Origin: Gammaproteobacteria bacterium
Lineage (GTDB): Bacteria > Pseudomonadota > Gammaproteobacteria > Steroidobacterales > Woeseiaceae
Assembly (NCBI GenBank): GCA_029863305.1
Contig: JAOTVR010000010.1
Location: 1-63,458 of the forward strand
DNA length: 63,458 bases
Direction: 5' to 3'
Position 1 is the first letter of the stretch, and each line of letters opens with the position of its first letter. Below, one piece after another: positions 45,198-57,600 of this stretch. The position numbers were made by a program, and so were the translations under genes. Below the pieces are notes generated by a model. The model saw only the letters and a list, made by a program, of their open reading frames with translations. It ran no database searches and was not told the origin of the DNA.

Positions 45198-46499
45198 TCA
45201 TCGCTCCTTGCGCATCGGATTGTTCGGATGCATCGTCCAGTTGCATTTCTCGGTTGTAATAGCCTTGCCGGTGCGAGCGTCGATGCCCTCGGTCATGGGA
45301 TGCATCGTGATGCAGTTGTCGACGGGACACACGCTGACGCAGAGGTTGCAGCCAACGCATTCATCATCGATCACTTCAAAGTGCCGCTCACCGTTAAGGG
45401 TGTGCGTGATCGCCTGGTGCGAGGTGTCCTCGCAGGCGATGTGGCAGCGTCCACACTTGATGCACAGCTCCTGATTGATGAATGCCTTTTCAATGTAATT
45501 GAGATTCAGGTACTGCCAGTCGGTCACGCTGGGCACGGCTTTGCCGACGAGTTCGCGAACCGAGTGCATGCCCTTGTCGTCGAGGAAGGTACCGAGACCG
45601 TCCGTGAGATCGTCGATGATCTTGAAGCCGTACACCATCGCCGCGGTGCAGACCTGCACGTTGCTCGCGCCCAGGGCGAGAAAGTCGACCGCATCGCGCC
45701 AATCCGTGATACCGCCGATTCCGGAAATCGGCAAATTCTTCGTTGCCGCATTGCGCGCTATCTCGGCAACCATGTTCAGAGCAATCGGTTTAACAGCTTC
45801 GCCGCAATAGCCGCCATGCGTACCCATGCCGTCCGTCGTCGGATACATCGTCAATGTGTCGTAATTGACGCGCATAATCGAATTGATCGTGTTGATCAGG
45901 GATACCGCGTCGGCTCCGCCATCCTGTGCGGCCTTCGCGGGTGGCACGATGTTGGTGACATTCGGCGTCAACTTCACGATGACCGGAATCGACGCAACTT
46001 TTTTGCACCATTCCGTCGCCATCTGTATGTACTCGGGAACCTGGCCGACCGCTGCGCCCATGCCGCGTTCGGACATGCCATGCGGGCAACCAAAATTCAG
46101 CTCGAACGCGTCAGCGCCGGTGTCCTCGATCATCGGCACGTACTTCGCCCAGGTCTCCTCATTCATGGGTAGCATGACCGAAACAACCACGGCCCGGTCG
46201 GGCCAGTCACGTTTGATCTGTCGAATTTCGTCAAGATTGACCTGCAGTGGCCGGTCGGTAATCAATTCGATGTTGTTGAAGCCGATGACGCGACGATCGT
46301 TGCTGTGTAATGCGCTGTAACGGGGACCGTTGACATTGACGATGGGCGGGTCTTCACCAAGAGTCTTCCAAACCACTCCACCCCAGCCGGCTTCGAACGC
46401 GCGGTTCACGTTATAGGCCTTGTCGGTCGGCGGCGCCGATGCGAGCCAGAACGGGTTAGGCGACGTTATGCCGAGAAATTCCGATGTCAGGTCTGCCAT
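45198..46499 (-). CDS. preA: NAD-dependent dihydropyrimidine dehydrogenase subunit B
   Basis: A 433-residue subunit. The FMN-binding dihydroorotate-dehydrogenase-like barrel contains NFGCPHGMSERGMG and the catalytic cysteine loop in this region. The C-terminus has two [4Fe-4S] motifs, CIKCGRCHIAC and CVGCNLCVSVCP. With PreT it reduces uracil and thymine to the dihydro forms. The ATG at 46497-46499 has GAGGAG upstream; the longer open frame is not coding. preT lies 20 bases upstream. Confidence 0.95.
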   Translation of the reverse strand: MADLTSEFLGITSPNPFWLASAPPTDKAYNVNRAFEAGWGGVVWKTLGEDPPIVNVNGPRYSALHSNDRRVIGFNNIELITDRPLQVNLDEIRQIKRDWPDRAVVVSVMLPMNEETWAKYVPMIEDTGADAFELNFGCPHGMSERGMGAAVGQVPEYIQMATEWCKKVASIPVIVKLTPNVTNIVPPAKAAQDGGADAVSLINTINSIMRVNYDTLTMYPTTDGMGTHGGYCGEAVKPIALNMVAEIARNAATKNLPISGIGGITDWRDAVDFLALGASNVQVCTAAMVYGFKIIDDLTDGLGTFLDDKGMHSVRELVGKAVPSVTDWQYLNLNYIEKAFINQELCIKCGRCHIACEDTSHQAITHTLNGERHFEVIDDECVGCNLCVSVCPVDNCITMHPMTEGIDARTGKAITTEKCNWTMHPNNPMRKER

Positions 46500-46519
46500 G
46501 TTTGCGTCTCCTCTATCGG

Positions 46520-47869
46520 TCAGCTTCGCAGGGCACGATCGATAGCCATTGCCGCGACCTTGCCGTCCTGCACGGCTGACACGGTCAGGTCTTCGCCGCC
46601 AACGGCGCAGTCGCCGCCGGCCCACACGCCGTCGAGCGATGTGGCTCGCGATCCATCAACCACGATTTTGCCGTTCTGCATGTCCAGCACGGCGAGCTCA
46701 TCGCCGGTTTCTTCGTCGTCCAGTTTTTGACCGATTGCTTTGAAAACGACGTCGGCCTCCAGTGTAAAAACCTCGCCGGTTTTCTTCAGATTTCCGTCCT
46801 TGTCCAGCTCGGTTTTTTCCAGCTCGATCGTGATCACGCCACGCGAGTCAGCCCTCAACCCGGCAGGTGCCGCCCAATGATGAATCGTGACGCCGTTCGT
46901 CCTCGCCAGATCTTGCTCATACCGACTCGCGCCCATTTGCTCCGGTCCTCGTCGATACACAATATCGACGCGCTCGGCGCCAAGGCGTTTGCTTTGCACG
47001 GCGATATCAATGGCTGTCATGCCGCCACCCACAACGACGACATCGCGACCGACCGGCAGGCTGCCCTTGTCTTCGGCCTGGCGCAAATCGGCAATATAGT
47101 CGATGGCATTTTTCAGTCCCGGCAGGTTTTCGTTTTCCAGGCCCAGCTCATTGACCGAGCCGAGGCCGATGCCGAGAAACACGGCATCGTATTGGCTGCG
47201 CAAATCAGCGAGGTGGAAGTCCACGCCGAGCGCGGCGTTGTTTTCCACTTCGATCCCACCGATCGACAGGATATAGTCGACTTCGCGTTGTGCGAAATCA
47301 TTGACCGTCTTGTAGGCAGCGATGCCGTACTCATTCAGGCCGCCAAGCTTGCTGTCTCTGTTAAACACCCTGACGTCATGCCCAAGCATCGCAAGCCGGT
47401 GTGCGCACGACAGCCCGGCCGGGCCGCCACCAACGACGGCTACCGTCTTGCCACTGGACTGGGCGCGATCAAACAGCCGCGTCGCATTATCGAATATGGG
47501 GTCGGTCGCATAGCGCTGCAGCAATCCAATGCTGACCGGGTTTTTCTCATGCGTGTTTCTGACGCAGGCCTCTTCGCAAAGTACTTCGGTGGGACAGACA
47601 CGCGCGCACATGCCGCCCATGATGTTCTCGCGCAAGATCGTAAGCGCCGAGCCGCGAATATTGTCGCTGCGGATCTTCTGAATGAAGCCTGGAATGTCGA
47701 TGCCGGTCGGACAGGCGATCGTGCACGGCGCGTCAAAACAGAAGTAACAGCGATCGGCCTCGATCAATGCTTCCGAACGTGATAATGGCTCATGCAGATC
47801 AGCGAAGTTCTTGTCGATCTCCGCCTTATCGAGGCGATTGGCTTTTATGTTCGGGCTTGGCGTGGCCAT
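46520..47869 (-). CDS. preT: NAD(P)-dependent dihydropyrimidine dehydrogenase subunit A
   Basis: A 449-residue flavin/iron-sulfur subunit related to glutamate synthase beta chain. N-terminal cysteine motifs (CYFCFDAPCTIACP, MCARVCPTEVLCEEAC) bind [4Fe-4S] centres. The FAD site is VVGGGPAGLSCAHRLA (about 135-150) and the NADH site VVVGGGMTAIDIA. It passes electrons from NADH to PreA. The ATG at 47867-47869 is preferred because the N-terminus then matches the family. Order in the operon is dihydropyrimidinase, preT, preA, cdd. Confidence 0.94.
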   Translation of the reverse strand: MATPSPNIKANRLDKAEIDKNFADLHEPLSRSEALIEADRCYFCFDAPCTIACPTGIDIPGFIQKIRSDNIRGSALTILRENIMGGMCARVCPTEVLCEEACVRNTHEKNPVSIGLLQRYATDPIFDNATRLFDRAQSSGKTVAVVGGGPAGLSCAHRLAMLGHDVRVFNRDSKLGGLNEYGIAAYKTVNDFAQREVDYILSIGGIEVENNAALGVDFHLADLRSQYDAVFLGIGLGSVNELGLENENLPGLKNAIDYIADLRQAEDKGSLPVGRDVVVVGGGMTAIDIAVQSKRLGAERVDIVYRRGPEQMGASRYEQDLARTNGVTIHHWAAPAGLRADSRGVITIELEKTELDKDGNLKKTGEVFTLEADVVFKAIGQKLDDEETGDELAVLDMQNGKIVVDGSRATSLDGVWAGGDCAVGGEDLTVSAVQDGKVAAMAIDRALRS

Positions 47870-47888
47870 TGTCGTCGTCCGCGTATGC

Positions 47889-50792
<2,904 letters not shown>

Positions 50793-50800
<8 letters not shown>

Positions 50801-51671
50801 CCGTCAGCCGCCCGTAGGTCTCGGGCCGGCGGTCGCGGAAAAATTGCCAGGTGTTGCGAACTTCGCGCACCATGTCGAGATCGATCTCGTGGACCAGCAA
50901 CTCGTCGTCACCGTAACTCGCCTGCGCTTCGATCGAGCCACGCGGATTGACGATGTAACTCGAGCCGTAGAACTCGCCCATGTTCATCGTCGTCGCCCAG
51001 GGCTCTTCGCTGCCCACGCGATTGATGGCGCCAATGAACACACCGTTCGCGGCGGCCGAGGCGGGCTGTTCGAGTTCCCACAGGTACTTGCTGAGTCCGG
51101 CAACCGTCGCCGACGGATTGACGATGTACTCTGCGCCGTTCAACGCCAGCGCGCGCCAGCCTTCGGGAAAATGCCGGTCGTAACAGATGTACACCCCGAG
51201 CTTCACATAGGCTGTGTCGAATACGGGCCAGCCCGAATCGCCAGGTTTGAAAAAGAATTTCTCGTAAAAGCCGGGATCAACCTGTGGAATATGCGTTTTG
51301 CGATACTTGCCGAGGAACGAGCCGTCAGCATCGATCACGGCAGCCGTGTTGTAGTAAACGCCGGGCATCTCTTCTTCATAGATCGGCACGACGATGACCA
51401 TGTTGTGCTTTTTCGCATACTCGCGCATCAGGCTCGTCGTATGCCCGTCCGGAATGCTCTCGGCCGCGGCGTACCATTTTCGGTCCTGGCTGGGACAGAA
51501 ATACGGCTGCGTGAAGACTTCCTGGAAACACAGCACCTGCACGCCCTGGCTGGCCGCGTCCTCGATATACGGGATATGCGCCTCGATCATGCGGTCGCGA
51601 ATTGCTTCGGGTTCCATCGAACCGTCGCCTTTGAGGGCCATCTGAATCAGGCCACATTTGAGTTTTGCCAT
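50793..51671 (-). CDS. Beta-ureidopropionase (nitrilase superfamily)
   Basis: A 292-residue carbon-nitrogen hydrolase. The catalytic triad is readable: Glu in VLCFQEVFTQPYF (about residue 50), Lys in LGKYRKTHIPQ, and Cys in GVYICYDRHFPEG. It resembles plant and bacterial beta-ureidopropionase and N-carbamoylputrescine amidase. In this operon it should release beta-alanine or beta-aminoisobutyrate, CO2 and ammonia. It is the first gene of the pyrimidine operon, with AGAGG six bases before its ATG and dyad elements just upstream. Confidence 0.92.
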
Positions 51672-51710
51672 GACAAACCTCTTTTTTTCAATGTGTTAGC
51701 GGGGTTTTTA

Positions 51711-51727
51711 TGTACGCCAAGAGTACA
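51711..51727. promoter_or_regulatory. TGTAC-N7-GTACA dyad before the pyrimidine operon
   Basis: Five-base arms at 51711-51715 and 51723-51727 pair perfectly around seven bases. It is 40 bases upstream of the beta-ureidopropionase start codon, within the expected promoter region. It could be an operator; the short arms make chance possible. Confidence 0.4.
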
Positions 51728-51743
51728 CCTTTTTCGCGGCAAG

Positions 51744-51767
51744 GGTCACAGCCCATGGGCTGTGACC
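51744..51767. promoter_or_regulatory. 24-bp perfect palindrome, candidate operator of the pyrimidine operon
   Basis: GGTCACAGCCCA is followed directly by its exact complement TGGGCTGTGACC. It is centred about 85 bases before the first gene of the pyrimidine operon and 14 bases after the stop of the e(P4) gene. There is no T-run behind it on either strand, so termination is less likely than repressor binding. A hairpin for the upstream transcript remains an alternative. Confidence 0.55.
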
Positions 51768-51780
51768 TCTTTTGACCGGA

Positions 51781-52578
51781 TCATCTGAACGATGTCCATG
51801 ATCCGTGTGTCGGTCCCGGCAGAATATACCAACCGTTTCCCCAATACCCTGAGTACTGCTGCACAAAAGATCTTCGGCTTTCCTTTGTCGCTGGTTCAGT
51901 ACAGGGCCCGTAGAGCTTCTTGCGTACGCAGGGCAGGAAGTCGCCCAGATCGTCACCAATCAGCATGATCACCCGGTGAGTCTCGGCGATCAGTTCTCTT
52001 CTGCGGATCTTCGCGCGATCCCAGCCGTGTTGATCGGCCAGCATTACATGGTCCTCGTCAACAGCAATGCCCAATGACTCTATCTCTTCAATGACCCCGC
52101 GTTTTTGCGGACAGGGATCCGGGTCGTCGTCGATGAATTCACAGGGCCGATTGGTGACGAAGAAGATCGCGACACCAGCGTCCCTCGCAGCCGCGATGAA
52201 TTCGACTACGCCCGGTACAGGTATCGCCGCGTTTTGCCGATAGAAATCGTACAACTTGCGGTTTGTAAACGGGCGCTCATGCTCGATCTGAAAGTCGATA
52301 TTGCTGACCACCGTTTCATCAACGTCGAGAATCACTGCCGGCCGCAGTCCCTGAGCGTCCTCCTGACCCGGCATGGCGGACCACGATTGATCGGCAATAA
52401 ACCCTGGTAAATCGGCTGTGGCGGACTGATACACTTGCATCGTGATTGCCGGGTATTCCGCGGCGTGTTTCACCCATTGCAGGCCGAGGTCGTCTTCCGG
52501 CGAATGAACAACCGGTGCCGTCGTGCACGACGCGCCAGCCACCATCGCGAATAACATCATGAAAAATCGATTTGCCAT
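51781..52578 (-). CDS. 5'-nucleotidase lipoprotein, e(P4)/acid phosphatase class B type
   Basis: A 265-residue HAD-superfamily phosphatase. The nucleophile motif is ILDVDETVVSN (about residues 83-93), with FFVTNRP and IGDDLGDF as later motifs. A lipoprotein signal ends VAGASC. e(P4)-type proteins dephosphorylate nucleotides such as NMN or 5'-nucleotides at the outer membrane so the nucleosides can enter. AGGA lies eight bases before the ATG. The first 20 coding bases overlap head-to-head with those of the divergent 5'-nucleotidase gene. Confidence 0.9.
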   Translation of the reverse strand: MANRFFMMLFAMVAGASCTTAPVVHSPEDDLGLQWVKHAAEYPAITMQVYQSATADLPGFIADQSWSAMPGQEDAQGLRPAVILDVDETVVSNIDFQIEHERPFTNRKLYDFYRQNAAIPVPGVVEFIAAARDAGVAIFFVTNRPCEFIDDDPDPCPQKRGVIEEIESLGIAVDEDHVMLADQHGWDRAKIRRRELIAETHRVIMLIGDDLGDFLPCVRKKLYGPCTEPATKESRRSFVQQYSGYWGNGWYILPGPTHGSWTSFR

Positions 52579-54172
52579 CGCTAAATTCCTGCTTCTGCCA
52601 GCTCTGTTGTTGTCGGCCTGCGCCGCAACATCTGAGTCTACTGCAGTCGATTCCGCTGAGCTTACTTTTATACACCTGAACGATACGTACCGGGTCGGTG
52701 CAGTTGAAGACGGTAACAGCGGCGGATTCGGTCGGGTTGTTACGGTTATCCGAGGCCTGCAGAATCAGGGCAAAGACGTGCGCATCCTGCACGGCGGCGA
52801 TTTCTTGTACCCGTCACTCGAAAGCCAGCTCTGGAACGGGCTGCAAATGGTCGATGCGCTCAACTATATGGACGCGCTCGCGCCGATGTACGTGGTAACG
52901 GGCAATCACGAATTCGATCGGCGCACGCCGGAGCATTTGATAAACGCGGTGCGAGCCTCCCGTTTCGACTGGCTGGGAGACAATTACGTGTTCCGTACCG
53001 GTGCGGCCGACGTCGATGCCGCACTGCAGACGGCGTTCACATTCGCGTCAGGCGATAAGCGGATCGGTGTTTTTTCACTAACGCTGCACGCGGAGGACGG
53101 CGGAAACCATCGCGACTATGCCCCGGTCGACAGAGATTTCATGGCGCATGCGAAGCGCGTTATTTCGCAACTGGAATCGCAAGGCGTCGATGCCATCATC
53201 GGCATTACGCATCTGCACATGTCGCAGGACCGCGAGGTCGCAATGCTGCGCAAAGATCATCCGACATTGGCATTTATCGTCGGCGGCCATGAGCACGAGC
53301 CTGAATTCAGTGCAATGAGCGACACCTCGGCGGCCATCATGAAAGGCGCGTCGAACGCGCGCGTCATCTGGCGAATCGATATGACATTCGATGAGTCGGG
53401 CTTGCCATAGGTCGACAGCACGATGTTGCCGATGGATCGGAACGTTGCCGTTGATCCGGATTACGCCTTGCTCGACAGGAAGTGGCGCGACCGCTTGCTC
53501 GACAAGTTTCCGTTTCTCGAGGCGCGTGTTGGCGTTGCGGCGTTTCCTCTGGACGCCACCGAGGAGACGACAAGAAACAAGGAAACGGCCTGGGGAAACT
53601 TTATCGTCGACCAGATGCTGACGGCATTTGGCGAGCCTGCGGACTTTGCGTTCATCAACAGCGGCACGTTGCGCATTGATGACTTCATTGCCGACGACAT
53701 TCTGTTTGAAGATATCGGCAGGACGTTCGGTTTTTCCTCCTTTCTGCGCTATATGACGATGAGCGGTACCGAGTTTCGTCAGCTCATGGAGGCCGGTTTT
53801 CGTGGCAGCGGCCGCAGCAAAGGTTATTTCCCACAGATCGCCGGTTTCCGCGTGTGCGTCGATCGCACGCGCCCCTCGGGTGCGCGCATCGTTAGCCTGC
53901 AGGTGCCGGTCGACAGGGGCTGGACGGAAATCGATGCGGGGGCCGACTACAGCATAGTGATTCCCGACTTCCTCTACCGAGGTGGTGACGGCTACGTGGT
54001 GCCGCAGGGACGGCACGCCTCGAGGCCGGGCTCGGAGCTGAAATACCTGGTGCTCGACGCAATCGTCCGGGCCCAGGCCGAGGGCAGGGCGATCGGCATC
54101 GCGGTCGATCCTGTCAACCCGAGAATCGAGGTTCATGAAGCGCCGGTTGCGCAATGTTTCAGCGGAAACTGA
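52559..54172 (+). pseudogene. UshA-like metallophosphatase/5'-nucleotidase lipoprotein interrupted by an in-frame TAG
   Basis: One continuous frame of 537 codons is broken only by a TAG at 53408-53410, codon 284. Before it are the lipoprotein signal (LLLSACAAT) and the metallophosphatase domain (IHLNDTYRVG, LHGGDFLYP, VTGNHEFDR, THLHMSQD, GGHEHE). After it lies the 5'-nucleotidase C-terminal domain (ETAWGNFIVDQMLTAFG, FINSGTLRIDD). No shift of frame occurs at the break. The split falls exactly between the two domains. A recent nonsense mutation, a sequencing error or a read-through codon are all possible. No Shine-Dalgarno is evident before the later ATG at 53423. Confidence 0.85.
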
Positions 54173-54186
54173 CCCCAATCCCGCTG

Positions 54187-54315
54187 ATGCGAAAAAACAA
54201 CAAGTGCAGTTCGGGTCTGTGCGGCGCCTGCGAGGCCAGCGTGACCCCCCGGGGGAAACCCTGTCCGGCGGGCCGGGAATACGTTGATCGCCTGCGGCGA
54301 TCACAGCCGTTTTAA
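54187..54315 (+). CDS. Cysteine-rich small open reading frame, candidate microprotein
   Basis: A frame of 42 residues starting 14 bases after the 5'-nucleotidase stop. Its cysteines are spaced C7-x4-C12-x2-C15 (CSSGLCGAC), the same spacing as the first three ligands of plant-type [2Fe-2S] ferredoxins, with a fourth cysteine at C26 (GKPCPAG). An in-frame ATG at 54154 would lengthen it to 53 residues. No Shine-Dalgarno is apparent. An 8-bp hairpin (54285-54303) lies inside its end. It may be a real small metal-binding protein or chance. Confidence 0.35.
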   Translation: MRKNNKCSSGLCGACEASVTPRGKPCPAGREYVDRLRRSQPF

Positions 54316-54631
54316 GATCAATTCGAATAAAAACAAAGGTTTGACTATCTAACTGCAAGTGGTTGTTGATTAAGGGTCTTCCGCGCGGATTCTGAATCCT
54401 GAAGGCGTTGCGCCGGCTGCGGTTTTCGCGCGGCCCGACTGCCGGATCGACCGGCGGCACTTGCTTATGGCGAACTTGTCACCCGTTAATCAAAGAGCGA
54501 CAATAGTCGGGTTCCTCGGTGCGCCGCCCGCATACCGTGTTGTATTTGCCCGACAAAGACCCAGCGTGCGGCGGAGCGCCCGGCTTAGCGAAAATAACGG
54601 TTTCATCAAGAAATAGGTTAGGGGAAATTCA
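54316..54631. other. Non-coding leader before the second TonB receptor
   Basis: I found no gene here. The first part is AT-rich, with a TTGACT-like hexamer near 54341 that could be a promoter -35. The last bases carry AGGGGAAA at 54620-54627, the receptor's ribosome binding site. The length of over 300 bases suggests a regulated untranslated leader, but I see no known riboswitch. Confidence 0.4.
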
Positions 54632-57600
54632 ATGAACAGGTTCTTAAGTAAGCTCTTACCGCTTGCTGCGCTATTAATCGTGCCAATGATGGCTCAGGCG
54701 CAGGATACGTCTTCAGCCATGCGTGGCAGAGTGCTCGACGACGCAGGCGCGCCGGTTGCTGGCGCGGCAGTCGTTATTCAGGATATGCGCACAGGCAGTC
54801 AGCGCCGCCTGCAGTCCAACGCCGCCGGTACGTTCCTCGCAACCAACCTGGCCGTGGGCGGACCTTACAGAGTCACGGTCAATGGCACGCGCACGGTTGA
54901 AGTCGCTTCGATCTCACTGGGCGAGACTTATAACCTGTCTGTCACCGTGGGCGAAGCGATCGAAGAAATCATCGCAATTGGCCAGCAAGCGCAGGCATTT
55001 GAAACGACGCCGGGCCCGACAGCGACCTTTGGCCAATATGAACTCGACAGCGCGGTGGCATTCAATCGCGACATCAAGGATGTCTACGCGATCGATCCAC
55101 GGCTGAACCTGGACGGGTTCGAGATCAACTGCGCCGGCAAGCATCCGCGCTTCAATAACATTACGCTGGACGGTGTGAGCCATCAGGATCGATTCGGCTT
55201 GAACACCAACGGTTACTCGACCGCAACCGGCATGCCGTTCCCGTACGATGCGATCCAGCAGGTATCGGTCGAGCTCGCACCGTTTGATGTCAAGTACGGC
55301 GGTTTTTCTGCCTGCAACATTAACGCTGTGACGAAATCGGGCAGTAACGAGTGGGAAGCCAATGTTTTCTACGAATACACGACTGACAGCCTGCGTGAGG
55401 ATGAACTCGACGACCTGGATCTGAGCGGCGAGTCTTACCGTGAAACGAAGCAAGGCTTCAGTGTTGGCGGCCCGATCATCAAGGACAAGCTGTTCTTCTT
55501 TGTCGCCTATGAAGAGCAGGAAGAGCCGAGGTTCCTTGCTGCGGGATACAATGGCTCCGGTAACGGTGAGGAGCGTCCGTGGCTGTCGCAAACTGACTAT
55601 GAACGAGTGCTCAATATTGCGCAGAATATCTACGGCTTTGACCCGGGTGGCCAGGGACAGGATGGCGCACAGACCGCGGAGAATATCTTCGTTCGTCTTG
55701 ACTGGGACATCAACGACAATCACAACCTCGCCGCTATCTACAACGATTACGATGGCGTGCAGTCACGGTCCTCAGACAGCGATGCATTCGAGTTCGAGTT
55801 TTCCAATCACTTCTACGACAAGGGCTCCGTTTCCGAGACCTACACGCTGATTCTGGATTCGCAGTGGAATGACGCCTTGTCGACGCAGCTGTATTTCACC
55901 GACACGAGGATGGACGATTCGCAGGTAACCGTCGGACCGAAGGACATCGGTGATCACCAGATCAACGTCAACGGTTTCAGCAATGTTATTTACCTCGGCG
56001 CGGACGACTCACGCCAGGCAAACAAGCTGTTCACCGACTCGCAGCTCCTGAAGCTGTCGGGGCAATATCTGGTTGGTGACCACGTCATCAGCGCAGGTAT
56101 CGAAACTGAGGAACTCGAGGTCTTCAATATTTTCGTGCAGCATTCACGCGGCGGCGAGTGGGACTATCGTGACAACTCGGCTGGCGATGATCCCAACTGT
56201 GCGGCGCTGACCGCGCAGCAGCGCTTCGACGGCACGGTTGTCGCCGATTCTGACGGCGATATCACCAACGATACCTGCGGCGCGTCAGGCATCGACCATT
56301 TCGAGCTCGGTCGTCCCTACCGCGTTTACTACGGCAGTGGTGGCGGCACCAACGACCCGAATGACGCGGCCGCAAACTTCGTCAATACCCAGAACGCCCT
56401 GTTCGTTCAGGACGAGATTTACTTTGCCGAGCAGGACTTTACACTGACGGCGGGTCTGCGTTACGAGTGGATCGACAGTAGCGATTCACCGACGTACAAC
56501 TCGACACTGTCAAACGCAATCGGTATTCGTAACGACAGTGGACTCGATGGTGTCGATATCCTGATGCCGCGTATTGGTTTCACGTGGGGATACCGTGACG
56601 ACCTGACGTTGCGCGGCGGCCTTGGCCTGTATTCCGGTGGTAATCCGAATGTCTGGCTGGGCAATGCCTGGAGCCGGGACGGCATCACCAACGTGCAGGT
56701 GCGAAACGACTACTTCCACAACTTATCGATATTCGATGGTGGCATCCCGCTGGTTAGCGGTGCACCGATCGGTGGCGCCGTGCCTCAGGATCTGGTTGAT
56801 CAGGTCGCCGCGGTCTCCGGTGATGAAGGCTCGTTCTTCTTCAATAACCTGATCGATCCGAACTACGAGGCACCGCGGGAGTGGAAGACCGCTATCGGCG
56901 CAACCTGGGATATGCCCTGGGGCGGCATCACGGCCGATATCGACTTCATGTATACGCGTCTCGAGAAGCAGGCCATCTACGTTGACGTATCGCAGGAATA
57001 CATACCCGGCAACGACACGCTGGCGGGGGCACCGATTTATACGGCCATACCCGGCGCCGGTGAAGGCAACCTGATGCTGACCAATGCCAATGCCGACGGC
57101 AGCGGTACGGTTTTCTCAGCCGTGTTCAAGAAGGATTTCGACTGGGGTCTCGACCTGATGCTCGGCTACGCCCGAACCGACGTCGAGGACGCTGCGCCAA
57201 TGACGTCGTTCACGGGAGAATCCAGCTTTGAGAACCTCGCAACGAACGACATCAACAACCCGAGGGCGGCTACCGGTAATTACAACGTGAAGAGTCGCGT
57301 GACCGTGCGTGCGAGCTTTGCGCGTGATTTCTGGGGCGACAACGCAACGCGGTTCACATTGATGGGCTATTACCAGACCGGGCAACCCAGCACCTATACG
57401 ATGTTCTCCGAAGACTCCCTGCAGGTCGGCGAGTCATTCCGTCACCTGTTGTACGTGCCGGATGGCCCCAGCGACCCGAACGTCATTTTCGATGATGAAT
57501 TCGATCAGACGGCGTTCTTCGACTGGGTCAGTGAGCGGGGCCTGAAGGGCGGCAAGTTCGTCCGTCGCAACAGCGAAACCTCAAAGGTCAATTCGCGCGT

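Noticed and set aside
46727..47782. 351-codon plus-strand frame opposite preT
   Set aside because: Shadow of preT; its translation is low-complexity antisense and shows no homology.
53408..53410. TAG as a pyrrolysine or other recoded codon
   Set aside because: No pyrrolysine machinery is present here and the family does not use it. A nonsense mutation or sequence error is simpler.
53078..54460. 460-codon minus-strand frame opposite the 5'-nucleotidase
   Set aside because: The plus strand encodes clear nucleotidase domains across it. The antisense translation has no domain and no start signal.
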